9,654 bases of DNA from JABJJH01 sp047631095 (GCA_047631095.1 JBLHZD010000148.1:1-9654), one strand, 5' to 3'. Positions 1 to 6,789 are shown, counted from the stretch's first letter. Translations and numbers: made by a program. Notes: generated by a model from the sequence alone, not told the origin.

Positions 1-1
1 T

Positions 2-496
2 CCTACGCAGCAAATGCTGCAACGCGCCGCCAACGAACCTTGCTATGAAGTCGCCATGCTGGCGTATCACATGATGAACCATAACGCGCGCGAACACCTG
101 TTCCCGCAGCTGCAGAAAAAGGGCGTCGGCACCTTGCTCATGTTCGTCGTTCGAAATATTTTTAGCCGCCCAGGCCTGCTGGAAGAAACAGTCGCCAAAC
201 TAATCGAAAACGGCGATCTTCCCAAAGATCTGCCCAACAAGAGCGACCCACTGGGCTTTTTGGTTCATGACGGCGGCGCCGATAGCATTCTCGATGCAGC
301 GTATCGGTTTGTCCGTCATCAACCGGGCGTCGATGTCGTACTCTTCGGCACCGGCAACCCAGCCCATCTTCAGTCCAATATTGAATCCATCCTGAAGCCG
401 CCATTGCCTGATGCGGATGTCGCAACCTTGCACAAACTGTTTGGTGGTTTGGTTGGCGTCGGCCTGGATATGCCGGACAATATGCCGAAACCCTAA
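2..496 (+). CDS. Aldo/keto reductase family protein, 3' part (5' end outside window)
   Basis: The frame is open from the left edge and ends at TAA 494-496, giving 164 residues of a gene that starts upstream. An ATG at position 14 is in frame but is unlikely to be the true start, because family members are usually about 300 residues and the fold would be cut in half. The visible part matches the C-terminal half of the TIM barrel: a strand and helix with YEVAMLAYHMMN, then KGVGTLLMFVVRNIFSRPG, and near the end VVLFGTGNPAHLQSNI. The last motif resembles the family's phosphate-binding signature for the NADPH cofactor (GTGN.ahl..N). Such enzymes reduce aldehydes or ketones with NAD(P)H in the cytosol; the substrate cannot be read from this half. 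The catalytic Asp/Tyr/Lys/His residues would lie mostly upstream and are not seen. The gene converges on the Lon-related gene, with 25 bp between stop codons. Confidence 0.8.
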   Translation, partial: PTQQMLQRAANEPCYEVAMLAYHMMNHNAREHLFPQLQKKGVGTLLMFVVRNIFSRPGLLEETVAKLIENGDLPKDLPNKSDPLGFLVHDGGADSILDAAYRFVRHQPGVDVVLFGTGNPAHLQSNIESILKPPLPDADVATLHKLFGGLVGVGLDMPDNMPKP

Positions 497-512
497 AGGC
501 CAGCGCCTTTAG
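493..512. terminator. Hairpin between convergent genes, possible bidirectional terminator
   Basis: CTAAAGGC at 493-500 and GCCTTTAG at 505-512 form a perfect 8-bp inverted repeat around the 4-nt loop CAGC. The left arm includes the aldo/keto reductase stop codon. The site lies between two convergent genes, where a shared terminator would fit. Neither side has a real run of T, so intrinsic termination would be weak. The dyad is seen; the function is inferred. Confidence 0.4.
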
Positions 513-521
513 TCCAACAAG

Positions 522-2330
522 TTAGTGCGATAACCGCTTCTCGCGCTCGAATAAAATACCGTCAAATTTCGATAATTGCGCCATAACCCGCCCGTAAATA
601 CTTTCGGGCGGGAACGCGCCGTCCGGACCGAGGCGCCCGGCGTCGATACCGGTAAACAAGGTGATCGCCTCGTCTATATTGGTGACGCTCCAGATATGGA
701 ATGTCCCCGCAGCGACCGCGTCCGCCACATCGTCGCGTAAAATCAAATTCTTTTCATTCGCCGCTGGCACGACCACGCCCTGTTGCCCCGTCAAACCGCC
801 TTTTTGCACACAGGTCCGGAAAAAACCTTCAATCTTATGATGCGCCCCGCCAATAGCCTGTGATTCGCCGTGTTGGTTCATTGACCCCGTAATAGCGAGG
901 TCCTGGCGAAGCGGCGCGCCCGATAGATCGGACAACACGGCGACCGCCTCGGCCATGGACGCGCTGTCGCCTTCAACGCCGCCATAATTCTGCTCAAACG
1001 TAATTGAGCAATTGAAGGATAACGGAAACTCTCTGGCGAACCGTCCGGATAGAAACCCTTGCAGCACCATCACGCCTTTTTGCTGAATAGGTCCCCCAAG
1101 CGCCACCTGACGCTCCACATTTATCACGCCAAGGCGCCCCACGGACGCGCGCGCCGTGACCCGGGACGGTCCGCCAAACGCATGATCGCCCAAATCGCGC
1201 ACGGTCAGCGCATTAATTTGTCCGGTCGCCTCACCACTGGTATCGATCATCACCGTACCGTCGGAAATCGTTTGCTGCATTCGATCTTCGACACGCGCGT
1301 TTCGCCGTCTTCGATTCGCTTCCGCTTGAATCACAATATCATCTGTCAGCAGGTCGCCCCCTTGCTCGTGGACAATTTCCGCCGCCTCGGTAACGATATC
1401 CTCCAGAATTTCAAACCGCGCCGTTAACTTGTTGCGATGTTCCGCCCAGCGCGCCGCCATTCCTAACAGGCGTTGAACAGCGGCGTCGTCGCAGTGAACT
1501 TGCCGGTGGTCATGCGCGATTGTCCGAATGAGGGACGCGTAGCTGGCGACATTTTCCGCCGACGCCTTCATATCCGCGTCAATATCAGCCTTAACTTTGA
1601 AATATGTCTGAAACTCCGGGTCTATCGAGAAAAAGGTGTAATACCAACGCGGCGCGCCGACGATGACGACCTTGATATCTAACTCAATCGCCTTTGGCCG
1701 GGGCGCGCCCGCCAAAGGGACGCTACCAGCGCGGTGCGGTTCTTCAATTCTAATTTCGCCATCCCGCAAGGCGCCTTTCAAAAAATCCCAGCTTCTCGGA
1801 TTGCCCGCCAAGGCATCGGCGCGCAAGACAAGCATACCGCCATTCGCACGATGCATCGACCCGGCGCGGATCATCGAAAAATCGGTAACCAACCCGCCTT
1901 CAGCTGGCTGGTATTCTATTCGGCCAAACAAATTTTCATAGGTTGGGTTCGCTTCCAGGACAACGCTCGACGTCTGGTCATCGCTATGATCCACAAAAAG
2001 GTTCACGGCGTAATGCTTATCCGGCGTCATTCCGCCGCCGCGTTTCTCCTTCGTCGGCAGAAACATTTCGAGGTTATCCAGAACATCCGCCCGCATTTCC
2101 ACCATCCATCGGGACAGGCCCCGGTAGGCGTCAAACTCAGCCTGGACATCATCCATCACGACACTGATTGCGTTATCGGCGGTCTGGCGGCCAATGTCTC
2201 GTAACCGGACGCCAAGATTGGCCTGTTCCTTCGCCGTCTGGCGATTTATGTGCGCCAATTTTGCGCCAATATCCCGCCCCGCCTCCATGAGTTTGCTTCG
2301 CTCGGAATCCGGGAAATCATCTTGCGCCAT
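522..2330 (-). CDS. Lon-related protease, C-terminal portion (central domain and Ser/Lys protease domain)
   Basis: This is the 602-residue frame downstream of the amber codon, from ATG 2330 to TAA 522-524. Residues about 1-100 are helical. About 150-200 carry the family block MHRANGGMLVLRADAL followed by NPRSWDFLKGALRDGEIRIEEP, the Walker-B-like part of the AAA region. The Lon-type peptidase domain is at about 385-590, with VEGDSASMAEA (Ser) and GGAHHKIEGFF (Lys). The predicted activity is cytosolic serine-lysine proteolysis. As a separate protein it would lack the P-loop region. The ATG at 2330 has only a weak possible ribosome site (GGCGAG at 2339-2334, 3-nt spacing), 33 bases after the UAG, so reinitiation is possible but not convincing. 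The original gene almost certainly did not start here. Confidence 0.75.
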   Translation of the reverse strand: MAQDDFPDSERSKLMEAGRDIGAKLAHINRQTAKEQANLGVRLRDIGRQTADNAISVVMDDVQAEFDAYRGLSRWMVEMRADVLDNLEMFLPTKEKRGGGMTPDKHYAVNLFVDHSDDQTSSVVLEANPTYENLFGRIEYQPAEGGLVTDFSMIRAGSMHRANGGMLVLRADALAGNPRSWDFLKGALRDGEIRIEEPHRAGSVPLAGAPRPKAIELDIKVVIVGAPRWYYTFFSIDPEFQTYFKVKADIDADMKASAENVASYASLIRTIAHDHRQVHCDDAAVQRLLGMAARWAEHRNKLTARFEILEDIVTEAAEIVHEQGGDLLTDDIVIQAEANRRRRNARVEDRMQQTISDGTVMIDTSGEATGQINALTVRDLGDHAFGGPSRVTARASVGRLGVINVERQVALGGPIQQKGVMVLQGFLSGRFAREFPLSFNCSITFEQNYGGVEGDSASMAEAVAVLSDLSGAPLRQDLAITGSMNQHGESQAIGGAHHKIEGFFRTCVQKGGLTGQQGVVVPAANEKNLILRDDVADAVAAGTFHIWSVTNIDEAITLFTGIDAGRLGPDGAFPPESIYGRVMAQLSKFDGILFEREKRLSH

Positions 2331-2363
2331 AGGCTCGCCATTTTCGCCAAGCGCGACGATGAC

Positions 2364-2879
2364 CTACCCTTGCTCGGTTTGAACAATATCCAACCCTAAC
2401 GCGCGCGCTTCATTTCGAAGCGCCTCAATAGTCGCTGATACGGTTCGCTGAAGGTTTTCACTTTCCCGTCGAACCTGATTTTGATGATCGTCCCCGCCTA
2501 ACGCCGTTGTAAGGGCTTCACGAAGTTGCGGCACCAATTGCGCCAGTCGATCCCGAAACTTTCGTCCAACGCCAGGGGGCAACGGCAAGGCGCGCGGCCG
2601 ATGCTGTCGTCTGAAATTGTTAAGGTACACCCAATCATTGGGCGGCGGCTGACCTTCCAGGTGTCGTTCCAGATACGCCAGGGTCGCCGTCATCCGGCCA
2701 CTCCTGTCCTCCCCTACAACGAAAATATTAAACCCCGGATCCGTCACACCCAGACCAAACTCCAACGCTTCGCGGGCGCGCGTATGGCTGGAGAGGGAGA
2801 ATATACCGCCGCCAGAGCGAAAGCCCACCTCATAGGTAGGACGGGACACTTCCGTTGCGCTTAATTCCTTCGCCGCCAT
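2364..2879 (-). CDS. Lon-related protease, N-terminal portion (degenerate P-loop region), ends at UAG
   Basis: This 171-residue frame starts at ATG 2879 with a good ribosome binding site and ends at TAG 2366-2364. It matches the N-terminus of Lon-related proteases: TRAREALEFGLGVTDPGFNIFVVGEDRSGRMTA at about residues 33-65 holds the P-loop position, and DWVYLNNFRRQHRPRALPLPPG follows at about 82-103. The P-loop reads GEDRSGRMT instead of GxxGxGK[ST], with Arg in place of Lys. As I recall, degenerate P-loops with Arg occur in this family, so this alone does not mark decay. The tail (about 110-171) is helical and probably coiled coil, and is cut mid-domain by the UAG. Alone it would carry no catalytic site. 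Confidence 0.7.
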   Translation of the reverse strand: MAAKELSATEVSRPTYEVGFRSGGGIFSLSSHTRAREALEFGLGVTDPGFNIFVVGEDRSGRMTATLAYLERHLEGQPPPNDWVYLNNFRRQHRPRALPLPPGVGRKFRDRLAQLVPQLREALTTALGGDDHQNQVRRESENLQRTVSATIEALRNEARALGLDIVQTEQG

Positions 2880-2883
2880 GGCG

Positions 2884-2892
2884 TCCCCCTTC
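2884..2892 (-). promoter_or_regulatory. Ribosome binding site of the Lon-related gene
   Basis: On the minus strand GAAGGGGGA precedes ATG 2879 by 4 nt. This strong Shine-Dalgarno sequence fixes the start of the full-length gene. It also argues that translation initiation is still intact despite the amber codon 171 codons downstream. Confidence 0.6.
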
Positions 2893-2912
2893 GGGTTTTA
2901 AAAATATGTAAT

Positions 2913-2991
2913 CCCCATGATGATCGCCGGGAGCGCAGGACGGATCAAGGGCAATATTATCGCATTCGCGACACCGCAATGCCCCATGATG
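2913..2991. repeat. Pair of 10-bp direct repeats CCCCATGATG
   Basis: CCCCATGATG occurs at 2913-2922 and again at 2982-2991, 69 bp apart start to start, inside the divergent promoter region. The copies are identical and in the same orientation. They could be two operator sites for one regulator, but the length is short and chance is not excluded. Confidence 0.3.
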
Positions 2992-3005
2992 CAAACCAGT
3001 AATTT

Positions 3006-3020
3006 ACAGGGTTCCCCTGT
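3006..3020. promoter_or_regulatory. 15-nt dyad upstream of the MOSC gene
   Basis: ACAGGG at 3006-3011 and CCCTGT at 3015-3020 are perfect inverted arms around TTC, ending 29 bp before the MOSC start codon. The position fits an operator or a hairpin in the 5' leader. No regulator gene is adjacent, so the function is open. Confidence 0.3.
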
Positions 3021-3049
3021 CGCGACGGTGGCGTTAAGTTGTCCATATT

Positions 3050-3808
3050 ATGACTGCACATATCGCTAATATTATCCGTTATCCTGTCAAAGGATTGAGC
3101 CCCGAGCATCTGGAGACCACTCGACTGAGCGTGGGCCAAGGACTTCTTAATGATCGCCGGTTCGCGCTGGCGCCATCCTCAAGCCGATTTGATTCGGAAA
3201 ACCCATCGTGGTGTGCCAAAGGAGAATTCCTGACCTTGCTCAGGGATGAAAAACTGGCGCTGCTGGACGTGAGATTCGATGGTGATAGCACCGTGCTGAC
3301 AATTAACCGAGATGGCAAAGCGGTTGCGCGCGGCGACGTATCAACGCTGATGGGCCGGGTCCTGATCGAACAGTTTTTCGCCGCGTTTATGCCCCCGGGA
3401 CCGCGCGGCAACCCAAAGATCGTCGATGCGCCGAATACAATGTTTTCCGATACCGAAACGCCGTTTGTTTCGATTATCAATTTAGCCAGTGTGCGTGACA
3501 TAGAACGTGTCGCCCGCTGCCCCGTAAACCCGCTTCGGTTTCGCGGCAACCTTCATATCGACGGCGTAACGCCCTGGAGTGAAAATGATTGGATTGGGCG
3601 CACCGCGACAATCGGCGGCGCAACATTAAAGATCATGGAAACAACCGGCCGCTGCGGCGCCACAAGCGTTGATCCGGACACCGCTGAACGGGACCTCAAT
3701 GTCCTTCGTATCTTACAACAAGGATTTGGGCACACCATCACCGGTGTATACGCCGAGGTCGTGAAAGATGGCCCCATCGAAATAAACGACACTATCGAAC
3801 TCGCCTAA
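3050..3808 (+). CDS. MOSC domain protein (molybdenum cofactor sulfurase C-terminal type)
   Basis: A 252-residue protein. An N-terminal beta-barrel (MOSC_N-like) begins IANIIRYPVKGLSPEHL (about 5-21), and the MOSC domain follows at about 125-250. The domain's conserved cysteine is Cys202 in TTGRCGATSVDPDT, and the block RFRGNLHIDG with PWSENDWIG at about 163-183 is typical. Known relatives such as E. coli YcbX and the mARC proteins use molybdenum cofactor for N-hydroxylated compounds or are thought to carry sulfur for the cofactor. The exact reaction here cannot be read. The ATG at 3050 is the only one after an in-frame TAA at 3035-3037, so the start is well fixed, but no clear Shine-Dalgarno sequence precedes it; initiation may be weak or leaderless. 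No other molybdenum gene is nearby. It converges on the DUF4167 gene. Confidence 0.88.
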   Translation: MTAHIANIIRYPVKGLSPEHLETTRLSVGQGLLNDRRFALAPSSSRFDSENPSWCAKGEFLTLLRDEKLALLDVRFDGDSTVLTINRDGKAVARGDVSTLMGRVLIEQFFAAFMPPGPRGNPKIVDAPNTMFSDTETPFVSIINLASVRDIERVARCPVNPLRFRGNLHIDGVTPWSENDWIGRTATIGGATLKIMETTGRCGATSVDPDTAERDLNVLRILQQGFGHTITGVYAEVVKDGPIEINDTIELA

Positions 3809-3842
3809 CGGCGAATTCCGCGACATCGCACTTCTCCAAGTG
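3801..3842. terminator. Two small hairpins in the MOSC/DUF4167 convergent gap
   Basis: TCGCC (3801-3805) pairs with GGCGA (3810-3814) across the MOSC stop codon, and CACTT (3829-3833) pairs with AAGTG (3838-3842) around CTCC. Both stems are only 5 bp and no T-run follows on either strand, so they are weak terminator candidates in the 58-bp gap between convergent genes. Confidence 0.25.
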
Positions 3843-3866
3843 ACATTCCTAGAGCGAACGCTGTAA

Positions 3867-4604
3867 CTAGTCGCCCGCCGCGCGCGTCGCGTCTTCGACG
3901 ATAGCCTCATTTTCCGGCTGTACGATTTCCGGCGTCTCAACAACAACTTCCACAACCGTCGCTTCAATGACTTCCGCTTCCGCCATTGGCGCGTCGTCTG
4001 ACGGTACGTCGACTGAAGATGTCTCGTCCTTTACAGGCTGGGTATTTTGTTCCGCAGCGACGCGAGGACGACGAACCCGCCGACGGGGCGGCGCTTTTTC
4101 CCGCACATCGTCACGGACGAGAAACTGGGGCAATTGATCCTTAGGATCTCTGTCATCCTCAGCATTGCTTTCCTGAGCCAGGGGCGGAGAAGCAGCCTCC
4201 GGTTGACCCGCCTCTCTTGGGGGGCGTCTGGTCGCATTGTTAGATTGTTGTCGGGCGTTATTTTCCCGCGCGCCTTCGCCATTTCCGTCGCGAGACGGCT
4301 GGTCATTTGGCGCTTGATCCCGGCTAGCCTGCTCCCGGTTAGCCTGGGATTCTTCACGATCCGCGTTCAAAATGCGGAGGTAATGTTCCGCATGTTGAAA
4401 CAGATTTTCCGCCATGACCCGGTCGCTGGCCGCCATCGCATCTCGCGCAAGCTGGAGATATTTCTCATAGACTTGCGTCGCAGAACCGCGAATACGGACA
4501 CTCGGGCCGTTGCTATCAAAATTATTGTTACGGGGGCTCGTATTTCGCCGCCCGCTATTATTACTACGGCCTCGCGACCGTTTGGAACTTTGTCCTTGTC
4601 TCAT
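3867..4604 (-). CDS. DUF4167 domain protein
   Basis: A 245-residue protein of a family typical of alphaproteobacteria, commonly encoded next to prmC. The conserved domain is at about residues 1-80: a basic, Arg/Asn/Gly-rich start (MRQGQSSKRSRGR), then SNGPSVRIRGSATQVYEKYL and ARDAMAASDRVMAENLFQHAEHY. The rest is low-complexity: a Glu/Asn/Gln/Arg/Ser-rich stretch at about 80-155, a basic patch (PPRRRVRRPR) at about 170-180, then an acidic Val/Glu-rich tail, so probably disordered. The basic N-terminus suggests nucleic-acid contact, but no function is established and I assign none. ATG 4604 is the start: an in-frame TAA lies 15 bp upstream, and the N-terminus matches the family, though the ribosome site is weak (GATGGTG). 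It ends in TAG, and a second in-frame TAG follows five codons later. clpB, often next in this order, is absent here. Confidence 0.85.
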   Translation of the reverse strand: MRQGQSSKRSRGRSNNSGRRNTSPRNNNFDSNGPSVRIRGSATQVYEKYLQLARDAMAASDRVMAENLFQHAEHYLRILNADREESQANREQASRDQAPNDQPSRDGNGEGARENNARQQSNNATRRPPREAGQPEAASPPLAQESNAEDDRDPKDQLPQFLVRDDVREKAPPRRRVRRPRVAAEQNTQPVKDETSSVDVPSDDAPMAEAEVIEATVVEVVVETPEIVQPENEAIVEDATRAAGD

Positions 4605-4649
4605 GACACCATCACGTTATGTGGTACGAATATTAACTCGGCCTTTGCT

Positions 4650-4725
4650 GGGCGCACGCCCGCGAGTGGCTTCTAAGCCAAACAGTCATCTATACCGAGA
4701 TTTTGATGACGCGCTTCCCTAGCGC
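4650..4725 (-). repeat. Three short dyads in the DUF4167 leader
   Basis: In minus-strand order: GCGCT-AGGGA-AGCGC (4725-4711), TGGCTT-AG-AAGCCA (4680-4667) and GGGCG-TG-CGCCC (4661-4650). All arms are perfect. The first can form a 5-bp hairpin with a purine-rich loop. The other two have 2-nt centres and would fold as shorter stems with tetraloops, or act as operator dyads. A structured 5' leader is possible. Confidence 0.3.
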
Positions 4726-4761
4726 CAAGTCCATCCATGACTTCATCATCAATGTATGGAT

Positions 4762-4777
4762 GTTAACCGCTTCTTAA
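4762..4777 (-). promoter_or_regulatory. CtrA-like box, TTAA-N7-TTAAC
   Basis: On the minus strand TTAA (4777-4774), GAAGCGG (7 nt) and TTAAC (4766-4762) match the full consensus of the alphaproteobacterial cell-cycle regulator CtrA exactly. The box sits about 160 bp upstream of the DUF4167 start codon and is oriented toward it, with a weak -10-like TACATT just downstream at about 4753-4748. The match is seen; binding is inferred. Confidence 0.4.
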
Positions 4778-4815
4778 TGACAAACCAACCCTTTATTTAA
4801 CATACCGTCGCCCAC

Positions 4816-5676
4816 TTATAATTGACAAACGACGCAACGCTCCCACCCGCCCAAATCTGCGTGAACGGAAACAATCGCCATCCCGGAGTCCCGCACAAGC
4901 GCAGAAACAGCGTCCGCCTGTCCATCGCCAAATTCAAGCACAACGACGCCGTGCGGCGACAACAACTTCGCTAATGTCGGCAAGAGCAAACGATAAGCGG
5001 CCAGACCATCTTCGCCGCCAGACAAGGCGAGTCGCGGTTCAAACGCCGAGACGTCTTTTTCAAGCCCGTCAATTTCCGCCGACGGGATGTATGGCGGATT
5101 GGAAACAATAAGATCAAATTTTCCGGAGAGCGCATCCCCCCAGTGGCTGACGACAAATGTCGCTCGGCGGCCATACGACACCGCAGCGCCGTCGAAACCC
5201 AGCGCCGCCGAATTTTGCTGCGCAACCCGAATCGCGTTGGGCGAGACATCGACGCCAACGCCGTTCGCCGATGGAAATTCAGACAACAGCGTCAACAGCA
5301 AACATCCCGTACCGGTTCCAAAATCCAGCACGCGGCCCGGCGGCGGCTTATCCGCATAGAATTTCAAAACCGCCTCAATGACTGTTTCGGTGTCCGGCCG
5401 CGGCACAAGCGTGTCGGGCGTCACTTTAAAAGGCATGCTCCAGAATTCCCGATAGCCCACCAAATGCGCAATTGGCTCCCGCGCTGCACGCCGTTGGATC
5501 AGATCAAGAAACACCGCGTGATTTTCGACCATACGCTCCGGATATCCAAGCAGCGTCGTCACGCTCAACCCGGATGCATGAGCAAGCAACAGGCGCGCCT
5601 CCATGCGTGGAAATTCGATCCGCGCCACGCCAAGAACCGCCACGCCTTCATCCAGACATTCTTTTACACTCGCCAT
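4816..5676 (-). CDS. prmC: Peptide chain release factor N5-glutamine methyltransferase
   Basis: PrmC transfers a methyl group from S-adenosylmethionine to the glutamine of the GGQ motif in release factors, speeding peptide release. Using ATG 5676 gives 286 residues, normal for the family. An N-terminal helical domain (about 1-75) leads to REPIAHLVGYREFW (67-79). The Rossmann methyltransferase domain has LDFGTGTGCLLL (117-128), acidic Asp143 after strand 2, and the substrate-glutamine motif NPPY (193-196). About eight extra residues at 163-171 (GAAVSYGRR) lengthen a loop. A GTG at 5700 would add eight residues, but it has no ribosome site and those residues do not fit the family, while MASVKECLDEG does. 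The SD before ATG 5676 (GGCGGGG, 3-nt spacing) is only fair. It lies 35 bp after the prfA stop, so enzyme and substrate are probably co-expressed. Confidence 0.93.
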   Translation of the reverse strand: MASVKECLDEGVAVLGVARIEFPRMEARLLLAHASGLSVTTLLGYPERMVENHAVFLDLIQRRAAREPIAHLVGYREFWSMPFKVTPDTLVPRPDTETVIEAVLKFYADKPPPGRVLDFGTGTGCLLLTLLSEFPSANGVGVDVSPNAIRVAQQNSAALGFDGAAVSYGRRATFVVSHWGDALSGKFDLIVSNPPYIPSAEIDGLEKDVSAFEPRLALSGGEDGLAAYRLLLPTLAKLLSPHGVVVLEFGDGQADAVSALVRDSGMAIVSVHADLGGWERCVVCQL

Positions 5677-5711
5677 GGGCCCCGCCGCATCATCGAACAC
5701 GGATCGAATTA

Positions 5712-6785
5712 TTATTGTATCGCCGACAATCGCGCCGCCTGATCTTCGGCGATCAACGGATCGATCACCTCATCAAGCGCCTCTCCGTTTAAAATCTTGT
5801 CGATTTTATGGAGCGTCAGATTGATTCGGTGATCCGTGACCCGACCTTGCGGAAAATTGTAGGTCCGAATGCGTTCGGAGCGATCGCCGCTGCCCACCTG
5901 GCTCTTACGGTCCGCCGCCCGCTCCGCGTCAATCTGGGAGCGTTCATGCTCGTACAAGCGCGCCATCAGCACCTTCATCGCCTTGGCCTTGTTTTTGTGC
6001 TGTGACTTTTCATCCTGTTGCGAAACGACGATCCCGGTTGGCAAATGGGTGAGACGAACCGCGCTATCGGTGGTATTTACCGATTGTCCACCCGGGCCGC
6101 TTGCGCGAAAAATGTCGATCCGCAAATCCTTGTCTTCGATTGTCACATCCACCTCTTCCGCTTCCGGCAACACCGCCACGGTTGCCGCTGATGTGTGGAT
6201 CCGTCCACTCGACTCGGTCTCTGGCACCCGTTGCACACGATGAACGCCTGATTCAAATTTTAACCGCGCAAACACGCCGCGCCCCGATATCAGCGCGGTG
6301 ACATCCTTATATCCGCCCAACCCGGTGTCACTCACCGATAGCGGCTCGAATCGCCAACCATGAAGGTCCGCGTATCGCTGATACATTCGAAATAAATCCG
6401 CCGCGAACAACGACGCCTCGTCACCCCCGGTGCCCGCGCGAACTTCCAGGATGGCGTTCTTTTCATCCGCCGCATCCTTTGGCAACAACATGACTTGCAG
6501 CTCACGCTCGACCTTCGGCAAACGCGCTTTCAAACCGAGCACTTCTTCCTGCGCCATCGATTTCATCTCGGCGTCGCTATCCCCATCCTGGAGGATCTCG
6601 TTTAAATCATCGATTTCAGACTCGACGGCGCTCAATTGCTTAATTTTTTCGACGATCGGCGTTAACTCCGCGTATTCCTTCGACAGGCTGGCGAAGTCGC
6701 CTGGTTTCATGTCCGGAGACGCCATCAGCGCCGACAATTCGTCATGACGCCTTATTAAATTGTCGAGCTTCTCCGCTACGTTCAT
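5712..6785 (-). CDS. prfA: Peptide chain release factor 1
   Basis: RF1 recognises UAA and UAG in the ribosomal A site and triggers peptide release. The protein is 357 residues, the usual length, from ATG 6785. An N-terminal coiled-coil domain (about 1-105) is followed by ILEVRAGTGGDEA (112-124). The codon-reading loop is Pro188-Glu-Thr190 in HRVQRVPETES, the PxT type of RF1 and not the SPF type of RF2. The catalytic GGQ is at 232-234 (SGPGGQSVN). The GGQ glutamine is the substrate of PrmC encoded next door. An upstream in-frame ATG at 6818 would overlap hemA and lacks family support. The intact RF1 shows that UAG should be read as stop in this cell, which bears on the amber codon in the Lon-related gene. 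Confidence 0.96.
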   Translation of the reverse strand: MNVAEKLDNLIRRHDELSALMASPDMKPGDFASLSKEYAELTPIVEKIKQLSAVESEIDDLNEILQDGDSDAEMKSMAQEEVLGLKARLPKVERELQVMLLPKDAADEKNAILEVRAGTGGDEASLFAADLFRMYQRYADLHGWRFEPLSVSDTGLGGYKDVTALISGRGVFARLKFESGVHRVQRVPETESSGRIHTSAATVAVLPEAEEVDVTIEDKDLRIDIFRASGPGGQSVNTTDSAVRLTHLPTGIVVSQQDEKSQHKNKAKAMKVLMARLYEHERSQIDAERAADRKSQVGSGDRSERIRTYNFPQGRVTDHRINLTLHKIDKILNGEALDEVIDPLIAEDQAARLSAIQ

Positions 6786-6789
6786 ACCT

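Larger units (their letters stand above)
522..2879 (-). pseudogene. Lon-related ATP-dependent protease gene interrupted by one in-frame UAG
   Basis: Read as one frame from ATG 2879 to TAA 522-524, this is 786 codons, close to the roughly 800 residues of the Lon-related proteases with an AAA_32-type N-terminal region. The only break is TAG at 2366-2364 (codon 172). There is no frameshift: both halves are in the same frame, and the sequence continues sensibly across the stop (DIVQTEQG, UAG, VIVALGENGEPM). Counting UAG as a codon, the proteolytic dyad is Ser639 (GDSAS) and Lys682 (HHKIEGFF). The spacing of 43 residues equals that of Ser679/Lys722 in E. coli Lon. The rest of the protein looks conserved, so the break is either very recent, a base-call error, or tolerated by readthrough or reinitiation. 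The type 'pseudogene' is provisional. The gene diverges from the MOSC gene and converges on the aldo/keto reductase gene. Confidence 0.65.
2880..3049. promoter_or_regulatory. Divergent intergenic region between Lon-related and MOSC genes
   Basis: These 170 bp must hold the promoters for both divergent genes. I see no convincing -35/-10 pair on either strand. An AT-rich stretch (2895-2910) lies just upstream of the Lon-related ribosome site, and TATTAT at 2955-2960 could be a -10 element for the MOSC gene, without a good -35. A 10-bp direct repeat and a 15-nt dyad are listed separately. Confidence 0.4.
4605..4815 (-). promoter_or_regulatory. Upstream region and possible long leader of the DUF4167 gene
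   Basis: This 211-bp gap separates prmC from the DUF4167 gene and is not coding in any convincing frame. It probably holds an independent promoter for the DUF4167 gene. It contains a TTAA-N7-TTAAC box at 4762-4777 and three short dyads at 4711-4725, 4667-4680 and 4650-4661. No clear intrinsic terminator for the prmC operon is visible, so readthrough from prmC is also possible. Confidence 0.4.

Noticed and set aside
2364..2366. UAG recoded as a sense codon throughout the genome
   Set aside because: An intact prfA (RF1, with PxT and GGQ motifs) is in the same window, and the DUF4167 gene ends in UAG with a second UAG five codons later. Local suppression remains possible, but global recoding is not supported.
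2953..3076. 9-bp direct repeat AATATTATC at 2953-2961 and 3068-3076
   Set aside because: Short and AT-rich, and the second copy lies inside the MOSC coding sequence; chance is likely.
913..5599. Four copies of the octamer GGCGCGCC (913-920, 1651-1658, 1702-1709, 5592-5599)
   Set aside because: All lie inside coding sequence rich in Gly, Ala and Arg codons and have no regular spacing; codon and amino-acid composition explain them well enough.
5677..5700. GTG at 5700 as the prmC start
   Set aside because: It adds eight residues that do not match the family and has no ribosome site; ATG 5676 gives a typical PrmC N-terminus.
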